DNA from: Dechloromonas sp. H13
GTDB taxonomy: Bacteria > Pseudomonadota > Gammaproteobacteria > Burkholderiales > Rhodocyclaceae
Reading direction: 5' to 3'
Length of the DNA: 64,000 nt
Assembly: GCF_009469615.1 (NCBI RefSeq)
Contig: NZ_SSXX01000003.1
Location: forward strand, 186,001-250,000
Each line of letters begins with the position of its first letter. Position 1 is the first letter of the stretch. This document shows positions 57,573 to 64,000 of this stretch, one piece after another. The notes under the pieces are model-generated. The model was not told the origin of the DNA and did no database searches. It saw only the letters and a list, made by a program, of their open reading frames with translations. A program made the translations under genes and the position numbers.

Positions 57573-57650
57573 GGCTTCCACTCCTTAGAAAGGTCAATAG
57601 CGCGCTTGAGGTTCGCATTCTTGATTACTCTTGTCTCCGCCGGCCAGCAG
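57569..57650 (-). pseudogene. 3' remnant of a RelE/HigB-like toxin gene
   Basis: On the minus strand just before the antitoxin, one frame reads LLAGGDKSNQ and another continues KNANLKRAIDLSKEW with a stop overlapping the antitoxin ATG (ATGA). Joined by a frameshift, they match the C-terminus of TIGR02683 toxins (GGDKS, then a charged helix). Stops close both frames further upstream, so the toxin body is gone. Confidence 0.55.
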
Positions 57651-58538
57651 TCAAACGATTTGTAGCCTTTTCACCGAGTTCGATGGGATCACGCTGTGTT
57701 ATCCATTGACACAAATTTTGCACACGCCGTCGCTATCCGGCCCTTAACGATCCGTCACGAACTGATCGACGTGATCAAACTCATCAGAGTACCAGATCGA
57801 AAAGCGTTTTTCGAACTCACTCTTGGGGACTCTGATATCAATAACGCGTGGCGGACGCTCTGCATCCTCAACACCGTGCAAGCTTACGGTTCCGTCTTTG
57901 CTGTGTGCAACATCCAAAATTCAGGATGAAAACACAAATCAGCTACTGTAAACCGACCCTAGCTCGGCAGGCCAATCTAAGCGTCGTTCCGGCAATAAGG
58001 TTCAGATACCGATCGGCTTAAGAGCGGGTGGGAGGCACCCCACCTTTTCCCTTACGTCCACATTTGGCCACAGCAGCCATTGGCCTGAGCCATTCAATCG
58101 GGGGGGCAATTCGCTGCTTACCTGGCGTTCCACCTTGAGTGGTTACGAGCGGCAGCTTCCATTTCTGGCGAATGCGTACTCCCGACCCCGAGTAGCCGAA
58201 CAAGCAGCCCAAGGCTCAGCGGCAGGTTTCGGCGTGGAGCGGTCGCGAAGGGTGCCGACCCACCGACAACAACTCGGGATGAGCATTCATCGGGGCGATG
58301 CAGCTCCTGGCAAGGGGCGGGAAGATTCAATCTGTTGTTTCCGATTCTGTCTTGGCCGCGAGCCAAACATTTCGATGATCTCGCGACACAAGCTGTCACC
58401 GTGGCTGAGAACATCCATCCGCGATAGAAAAAGTAGCGGGGCCGGCCAGCCAGAAATTTGGCGCCTCCTCATGAATCACGCCGCAGCATTTTCCGGCGGC
58501 ATCAGTCGGTAACTTCAACATCATCACAGGGGATGCAT
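57651..58538. other. 888-base stretch without a supported gene
   Basis: The frames here are short, overlap each other on both strands and have unnatural composition. A plus-strand frame at 57696-57929 starts MLSIDTN like a PIN domain but does not continue as one. The last 30 bases hold the ribosome site of the ATPase gene. The stretch is probably decayed mobile or toxin-antitoxin DNA. Confidence 0.5.
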
Positions 58539-60650
58539 ATGTTCGATTTGCCCGTAGCCATCTGCAAGACCAGGTCAGCGCTGCCAAAATCGGCCGAGAA
58601 CCTCGCCAAGTTGTGGCTCTACCGTGCCATGGTCAAACTCGACGGCAAATCACGCATGATCGGCGCCTTCGGCTGGGAGAGCCTTGGACTGGTTCATTAT
58701 CTGGGGGTCGATGGGTGCGTCGATGAAAAAAGCGAACCGGTTTTCGCGCTGCTGGAGTCGCGTTTAGGCGAACTGCTCGCACAGTTCGAGCACAAGCGGA
58801 TGCGCAAGGCCCCGCCAGCGGCCCTCGAGAAAAATGTCGAGCGCCTCGGCAAGGCGCTGCGTCTCTCTCCGACCGCACGAAAGCTCCTTTGCTTCACGCT
58901 GATGATGCAAAATGTCCGCAGAATTGCTAATGGCATGGAAATGCTCGCCAATTTATCGACCAGCGATCTCTATCACTCACTTTCGATGATCCTTGGTGTG
59001 CGGGAAGGCACTGTGCGCCGGGAGCTGAGTCATACGAGCCCGCTTGTCGTCAGCGGATTGCTGACCATCAAACGGCGCGAACATGTCAATCTGAAGGAGA
59101 AATTGAATACGCTTCCAGGCGACTTCGCCGAACGGATGATGATTGAAGCCGGCAGCACGCAGGATCTTTTTGAAGACGTATTTTTCAGTTCCCCCCCGGC
59201 GACACTGGACAAGAAGGACTTTGCCCACATGCAGGCGCAAATCGACATCCTCTTTCCGCTGTTGCAAAGTGCGCGTAAAAGCCGCCTGACGGGAATCAAC
59301 ATTCTGATCTATGGCCCCCCGGGCGTTGGCAAGACCGAGTTCGCGCGGATCCTGGCTCGCGAAACCGCCTCAGTCCTGCATGAAGTCGCCAGCGCGGACC
59401 GTGAGGGCGAGCCGATCGATGGCGAGGCACGCCTCGGCGCATACCGTGTGGCCTTGAACCTGCTGGGATCGTCTAAAAACCTGCTGGTTTTCGATGAAGC
59501 GGAAGACATCTTTGGCCGCGGCGATACGTTGTTCGCGCCACCCAGTGTGGCCCAGTCGTGCAAGGCATGGATGAACCAGACGCTCGAGAACAACCAAGTA
59601 CCGACGATCTGGCTGACCAATGCGATCAAGGGAATCGATCCTGCATTTATCCGCCGCTTCACGATGGTATTTGCGATGCCGCCCCCGCCGCGCAACCGAA
59701 TGCGCAGCCTGGTCCGGGAGATTGCCGATGACATGGTGCCCGAAGCAGCGATTGCCCGGATTGCCGATGCCGAACATCTCACCCCGGCCGTTGTCACCCG
59801 GGCCGCCAACGTGTTGCGGACCGTGCATGACGAATTCCTGCCGGCCCAACGGGCAAATGCGTTGCGCCTGCTGATCGATGGCGTGCTCGTTGCGCAAGGG
59901 CATGCTGGACTGCCCACGCTGGCAGCAAACGACACGCTGGCGGCCTACGCACCGGAATTCGTGGCAGCGGACGCCAACCTGAACGACATCGCCGCTGGCA
60001 TTCGCCGCTCCCGGCGTGGCCGGCTCTGTCTGTATGGCCCCCCGGGCACCGGCAAGACGGCCTTCGGCCGCTGGCTGGCCGAGGAAATCGGCGCCCCCCT
60101 GCACGTCAAGCGCATCTCGGACATCCTCTCCCCGTATGTCGGCATGAGCGAACAGGGGCTGGCCGAAGCGTTTCGCAGCGCGTCGGAGGATCGCGCCGTC
60201 TTGATGCTCGACGAGGTGGACAGCTTCCTTCAGGATCGCAACGGGGCTCGCCACTCCTGGGAAGTAACACAGGTCAATGAAATGCTGACCCAGATGGAAG
60301 CATTCGAAGGCGTTTTCATTGCCTCGACAAACCTGATGGACAATCTCGATCCGGCGGCAATCCGCCGCTTCGACCTCAAAATCCGCTTCGGTTACCTGCA
60401 TCCGGCCCAAGCCTGTGGTCTGCTGGAAAGCTTCTGCCGCGCGCTTGGCCTGGCCACTCCGGGTGCGCCTCACAAGGCGCGCCTGTCGGGCATCGGCAAC
60501 CTCACGCCGGGCGACTTTGCAACCGTTGCGCGCCGGCACTGCTTCAGCCCGATTGCCGGCCCCGGAGAATTCATCGAGGCTTTGCTTGCCGAGGCGCGCC
60601 TCAAGAAGGACGGTCGCATCCAGTCCATCGGTTTCGTGGCCAATGGGTGA
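58539..60650 (+). CDS. Tandem AAA+ ATPase, accessory operon
   Basis: A 703-residue protein with a helical N-terminal part (residues 1-230) and two AAA+ modules. The first has YGPPGVGKTEFARIL (about residue 255) and Walker B LLVFDEAED; the second has YGPPGTGKTAFGRWLA (about 500) and VLMLDEVDSF, plus sensor and arginine residues in NLDPAAIRRFD. ATG at 58539 lies seven bases after AGGGGA; 58533 is too close. Tandem AAA modules suggest a Cdc48/ClpB-like unfoldase ring or a regulator of the nuclease encoded four bases downstream. I do not recognise a named family. Confidence 0.85.
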   Translation: MFDLPVAICKTRSALPKSAENLAKLWLYRAMVKLDGKSRMIGAFGWESLGLVHYLGVDGCVDEKSEPVFALLESRLGELLAQFEHKRMRKAPPAALEKNVERLGKALRLSPTARKLLCFTLMMQNVRRIANGMEMLANLSTSDLYHSLSMILGVREGTVRRELSHTSPLVVSGLLTIKRREHVNLKEKLNTLPGDFAERMMIEAGSTQDLFEDVFFSSPPATLDKKDFAHMQAQIDILFPLLQSARKSRLTGINILIYGPPGVGKTEFARILARETASVLHEVASADREGEPIDGEARLGAYRVALNLLGSSKNLLVFDEAEDIFGRGDTLFAPPSVAQSCKAWMNQTLENNQVPTIWLTNAIKGIDPAFIRRFTMVFAMPPPPRNRMRSLVREIADDMVPEAAIARIADAEHLTPAVVTRAANVLRTVHDEFLPAQRANALRLLIDGVLVAQGHAGLPTLAANDTLAAYAPEFVAADANLNDIAAGIRRSRRGRLCLYGPPGTGKTAFGRWLAEEIGAPLHVKRISDILSPYVGMSEQGLAEAFRSASEDRAVLMLDEVDSFLQDRNGARHSWEVTQVNEMLTQMEAFEGVFIASTNLMDNLDPAAIRRFDLKIRFGYLHPAQACGLLESFCRALGLATPGAPHKARLSGIGNLTPGDFATVARRHCFSPIAGPGEFIEALLAEARLKKDGRIQSIGFVANG

Positions 60651-60654
60651 AAAT

Positions 60655-62151
60655 ATGCCGACAGAAATTAAAGGAAGAAAATTGCACGGACTCTCCAAAT
60701 CTAAAATCATGGCCTACCGCCAGTGTCCAAAGCGCTTGTGGCTGCAGACCTTCCGGCCGGAACTGGCGACCGAGTCGCCCTTGGCCCGCCTGGCAATGCA
60801 GAGTGGCAACCGCATCGGCGAGGCCGCGCGAAGACTCTATCCTGACGGCATCCTGATCGACACGAACGACCTGCGCGCCGCCCTTGAGCAGACCCGCGCG
60901 GCGCTTGCCGATCATCCCGAAAAACCGCTGTTCGAAGCCACCTTCGAGCATGACGGGGTTCTGATACGCGCCGACGTCCTCGTCCCCGGCAGGAACGGAG
61001 CCCAACTGATCGAAGTCAAGGGATCGTCTTCCGTCAAGGACTACCACGTCGAGGATGCGGCGATCCAGGCATGGGTCGTACGGGCAACCGGCTTGCCGCT
61101 CACGTCGGTTCAGGTTGCCCATGCTGACAGGAATTTTCGTTACGCTGGTGGTGGTGACTACACAGGGTTGATCAAGCCGCAGGAGGTGACCCGAGCGGTC
61201 GACAGCTTTACACCTCAGATCGCGGGCTGGGTCACGGCAGCGCGTGCAACGCTGACTGGCGCTGAACCAGGTATCGTCTGCGGGCCACAATGCAGGGATC
61301 CGTATGAATGCCCTTTCCTCAAACATTGTGCCGCCACTGAAACAGATCCCACCGAGTTCCCCATCGACGAGCTATACCGTGCGCACCCGAAGCACAAGGC
61401 TGCCCTGCGCGCCGCCGGCTACTCGGACATTCGCCAGATCCCCCAGCATCTCCTGAAATCGGAGAAGCATTTGCGTATTCGCGAGGCAGCGATCACCGGC
61501 CGAGCCTACCTGGACGACGTAGCCGGCTCGCAATTGCGGGCAGCGCCCTACCCCCGCCATTACTTCGACTTCGAGACGATCGCGGTCGGCTGCCCAGTCT
61601 GGCCGGACACGGGGCCACATCTTGTAATTCCCTTCCAGTGGTCCTGCCATACGGAAACTGCGCCCGGCGTGCTTGAGCACCGCGAGTTCCTCGCGACGGG
61701 CACTGAGGATCCGCGGCGAGAATGCGCCGAAACGCTGATCGCGGCACTTGGCGACGAGGGGCCGATCTATGCCTACCACGCGCAATTCGAAGCATTGCGG
61801 CTCCGCGAACTGGCCAAACAGATTCCCGACTTCGCGGATGCGCTGACCGGAATCGCGAACCGTCTGAGCTGCCTTGAGAAGATGACTTTGGCAAGTTACT
61901 ATCACCCTGACATGCACGGCTCCTGGTCGCTCAAGCGCGTCCTGCCGACCGTTGCCCCACACCTTGATTACGCGAACCTTGCCGTCCGTGACGGCGTCCT
62001 TGCCCAGGAGGCCTTTCTGGAAGTGATGGAACCGCAGACCGGCGCCGAGCGGCGCAGCGAACTGCGCCGCCACCTGCTCGACTACTGCGGGCGAGATACC
62101 GAGGCGCTGGTGCATCTGGCGCGCTTTCTGGAGAGTGCCAATGCCGGCTAA
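60655..62151 (+). CDS. DUF2779 protein: Cas4/RecB-like nuclease fused to a DEDD exonuclease-like domain
   Basis: A 498-residue protein. N-terminal half: YRQCPKRLWL (Cys24), Asp107 in IRADVLVPG and E120-x-K122 in IEVKG form a PD-(D/E)XK core; CGPQCRDPYECPFLKHC supplies further cysteines, the Cas4/AddB layout for a 4Fe-4S cluster. C-terminal half: FDFETI, YAYHAQFEALRL and CGRDTEAL resemble the DEDD exonuclease motifs. It should degrade DNA or RNA. ATG at 60655 is four bases after the ATPase; a start at 60643 overlapping it is possible. Confidence 0.82.
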   Translation: MPTEIKGRKLHGLSKSKIMAYRQCPKRLWLQTFRPELATESPLARLAMQSGNRIGEAARRLYPDGILIDTNDLRAALEQTRAALADHPEKPLFEATFEHDGVLIRADVLVPGRNGAQLIEVKGSSSVKDYHVEDAAIQAWVVRATGLPLTSVQVAHADRNFRYAGGGDYTGLIKPQEVTRAVDSFTPQIAGWVTAARATLTGAEPGIVCGPQCRDPYECPFLKHCAATETDPTEFPIDELYRAHPKHKAALRAAGYSDIRQIPQHLLKSEKHLRIREAAITGRAYLDDVAGSQLRAAPYPRHYFDFETIAVGCPVWPDTGPHLVIPFQWSCHTETAPGVLEHREFLATGTEDPRRECAETLIAALGDEGPIYAYHAQFEALRLRELAKQIPDFADALTGIANRLSCLEKMTLASYYHPDMHGSWSLKRVLPTVAPHLDYANLAVRDGVLAQEAFLEVMEPQTGAERRSELRRHLLDYCGRDTEALVHLARFLESANAG

Positions 62152-63160
62152 CTCGACAGATGGCGCCATCGCGCGCCAATGGGAAGTGCTGAAGATCATC
62201 CCTTCAGCCCGTTCCCCGGGCCTGAAGCCATCGGAGTTCCAGAATGAGTTGAGCGAGCGCGGTTACATTGTCAGTTTGCGCACCGTACAGCGCGATCTCA
62301 AGGCGCTTGCCGAGGTCTTCGACATCGACTGCGAAGCCGGCGAAAAAAACGAAACCCTGTGGCGTTGGCAAAGTGGCGCCAAGCTCGATATCCAGAGCCT
62401 GGAACTGACCGATGCGTTGACGCTCCGTTTGATCGAGACCTCCCTGCGCCCACTGTTGCCGGCCAGTGTACTCAAGGCGCTCGAACCACGCCTCCAAAAC
62501 GCCGCCGAGAAGCTCGACGCCGTGAACCCGCGTAACGCAGTCAGCGGCTGGGCCAACAAGGTGGCCAGCGTACTGCCGATGGTGCCCTTCATCCCGCCAA
62601 AAATCGACCCGGCGGTGCTCGAAACGGTCCAGGACTGCCTGCTCAAGGACTTCGTCATCACCTGCCGCTACCGCAGCGTGGCAGCGGATAAGCCCAAGGA
62701 GTTGAAGTTGCATCCGCTCGGACTAGTTCAGCGCGGGCCGGTTACCTACCTGATCGCCACCGCCTTCCACTACGAGGAACCGCGCCCGTTTGCCCTGCAC
62801 CGCATGAGCGGTGTCATGAACACCTACGAAGACGTGAAGCGTCCGAAGGGGTTTTCTTTGAAACAGTTCATCGACGACGGCGGGATGGGATTTGGTGAGG
62901 CAAAGCCAATCAATCTTGTGGCGAGAATCTCACCGATGCTGGCGCGGGAACTCGAGGAGACCAAGTTATCGGCACATCAGAAAATCCGGCCGGACGGGGA
63001 CTGGTTCCGGATCGAGGCGACTGTTCAGGATACCTGGCAATTGCGGTGGTGGCTTGTAGGTAAGCTGGAAGACTTAATTGTTCATGAGCCGACAGATCTT
63101 CGAGAAGAAATATGTAATAAATTGCTTGTTGCAAAAAATAACTATAAATATGAGCCTTAG
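62141..63160 (+). CDS. WYL-domain transcriptional regulator
   Basis: A 339-residue protein with an N-terminal winged helix (LKPSEFQNELSERGYIVSLRTVQRDLKAL in part GYIVSLRTVQRDLKAL) and a WYL ligand-sensing domain (LHPLGLVQRGPVTYLIAT, ALHRMSG). WYL regulators frequently control phage-defence operons and sense nucleic-acid ligands. ATG at 62141 has GGAGAG upstream and overlaps the end of the nuclease gene by 11 bases. The C-terminal 20 codons are AT-rich, like the following gene, hinting at a junction. Confidence 0.85.
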   Translation: MPANSTDGAIARQWEVLKIIPSARSPGLKPSEFQNELSERGYIVSLRTVQRDLKALAEVFDIDCEAGEKNETLWRWQSGAKLDIQSLELTDALTLRLIETSLRPLLPASVLKALEPRLQNAAEKLDAVNPRNAVSGWANKVASVLPMVPFIPPKIDPAVLETVQDCLLKDFVITCRYRSVAADKPKELKLHPLGLVQRGPVTYLIATAFHYEEPRPFALHRMSGVMNTYEDVKRPKGFSLKQFIDDGGMGFGEAKPINLVARISPMLARELEETKLSAHQKIRPDGDWFRIEATVQDTWQLRWWLVGKLEDLIVHEPTDLREEICNKLLVAKNNYKYEP

Positions 63161-63271
63161 GCGAATCTGGGTAGTCATGAACGACAACATCTAAATATAA
63201 GATGCTGCTATACACATTCAATTTGTCCACCCAATTCTGAAATCAATAAATGCACTCTCTAGAAAGAAACC

Positions 63272-64000
63272 ATGTCTAATTTGCGCGATGTTATTCAAGA
63301 AGCTATCAGAAGCAGGGAACTGGGTGAAATATTCACATCTGATCAAGTAAAGGGGTACATTTCGTCGAAAGAGCATCTTAATGATCGCTATACGCTTAAG
63401 CATATTGGAACTATTTTAGCCAACTTCTCAGTAGGTCCCGGCGAAAGACGTGGTAATTCTGTCACTACCCCTAACGACGCCCTGTTTATCAGACTCAATC
63501 GCGGACACTACTCGTTGAATTGTGATGACTATGAGGATGATGGTGATGAATTGGCATCGGCTCTCCTAGAGGGACGGGAATTTAGGTCATCTAAACAACC
63601 GAATGCCAACTCGACAGCAAGGGATATTGCCTTAAAAATGGTCGATTACCTCAGAAATCGGCCTTTTCGATACCTTAAGAAAGGGCTTGGCCGATCATCC
63701 GATTATTGGGTACCTAGCATTCCAGTTGTTGGCTGGCAGCCCCGTTTAGATGCATATGAATGGAATGGAGATAATTGGAACGAAACAAAGTCAATCCTGA
63801 AGGATTTCGAGGATAGGCTTGAATCAATGCTAGCGTCCACAGTGATCTCTGCTGATAGCGCCCTCAAAATATATGATGACATACGAAAATGGGGAAACCC
63901 AAACGGGACAAGACGAAATGGTGACGAGATAGTCGCACACCTTGAAGCATTGCGAAATGGAGAGATTACAGAGGTCGATAGCACTCTCACGAAAGTTTAC
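63272..64000 (+). CDS. Partial protein with N-terminal winged-helix-like region, unknown function
   Basis: Open frame from ATG 63272 (MSNLRDVIQEAIRSRELGEI) to the window edge, 243 codons. Residues 1-85 (FTSDQVKGYISS, TLKHIGTILANF, IRLNRGHYSLN) resemble a winged-helix DNA-binding module of the DUF7669 type; the rest is helical and acidic. It is clearly AT-richer than the operon before it and separated by 111 bases. Stop and C-terminus are outside the window. Confidence 0.7.
   Translation, partial: MSNLRDVIQEAIRSRELGEIFTSDQVKGYISSKEHLNDRYTLKHIGTILANFSVGPGERRGNSVTTPNDALFIRLNRGHYSLNCDDYEDDGDELASALLEGREFRSSKQPNANSTARDIALKMVDYLRNRPFRYLKKGLGRSSDYWVPSIPVVGWQPRLDAYEWNGDNWNETKSILKDFEDRLESMLASTVISADSALKIYDDIRKWGNPNGTRRNGDEIVAHLEALRNGEITEVDSTLTKVY

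Noticed and set aside
57696..57929. 77-codon plus-strand frame beginning MLSIDTN, like the start of a PIN-domain toxin
   Set aside because: After the first seven residues it does not follow the PIN pattern, and no further acidic motif or ribosome site supports it.

Overview
The window looks like the chromosome of a high-GC betaproteobacterium, probably of the Rhodocyclales (Dechloromonas/Azonexus-like). This is inferred from an EarP gene beside an EF-P with arginine 32, the pdxJ-acpS-nagZ order, the ygfZ/mltG-tmk-holB-pilZ-tatD run, a CysB regulator beside cysTWA, and uniformly GC-rich core genes. No 16S gene or marker phylogeny is available here.

Region by region: (1) 1-16337 is an accessory island. 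It carries an SbcC-like ATPase (cut by the window edge) and an SbcD-like nuclease on the minus strand, an 887-base gap, then a plus-strand cassette: a small membrane protein, a lipoprotein, a 3255-residue protein of no recognised family, and a papain/NlpC-like cysteine hydrolase. Its right border is marked by the last codons of guaA (TIEWE-stop) directly upstream of tadA and by a 10-base direct repeat, so the island very likely entered the 3' end of guaA. (2) 16352-23597 is core: tadA, L,D-transpeptidase, TANGO2-like gene, ygfZ, and the tightly overlapping mltG-tmk-holB-pilZ-tatD-ankyrin operon. (3) 23695-31476 holds small unknown genes, a degenerate EAL protein, a split YeeE/YedE sulfur transporter, a FadL-type porin, and rhodanese-cysK-epsC-xre. 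(4) 31590-34341 is a family 2 encapsulin shell gene with its cysteine desulfurase cargo. (5) 34583-36528 is an AT-richer two-gene insertion. (6) 36695-43708 continues the sulfur theme: a BigR/SqrR-like ArsR regulator, an alpha/beta hydrolase, sbp, cysTWA and cysB. (7) 43768-49158 is an AraC regulator divergent from an isoquinoline-oxidoreductase-type molybdoenzyme operon with its XdhC and cytidylyltransferase maturation genes. (8) 49225-57155 is core: DUF1178, four tRNAs, pgsA, uvrC, a uracil-DNA glycosylase, earP, efp, nagZ, acpS, pdxJ. (9) 57261-64000 is a second accessory region: an orphan antitoxin with the scar of its toxin, then a tandem-AAA ATPase, a Cas4-like/DEDD nuclease (DUF2779) and a WYL regulator, followed by an AT-rich partial gene.

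How they work together: the 25-44 kb stretch reads as a sulfur assimilation and persulfide-handling neighbourhood (sulfate uptake, sulfur-compound import, cysteine synthesis, rhodanese, compartmentalised cysteine desulfurase, persulfide-type sensor, CysB). An ATAAGCA heptamer recurs in its intergenic DNA and may tie these units into one regulon. The best candidates for undescribed biology are the giant-protein cassette at 3161-16094 and the ATPase-nuclease-WYL operon at 58539-63160.
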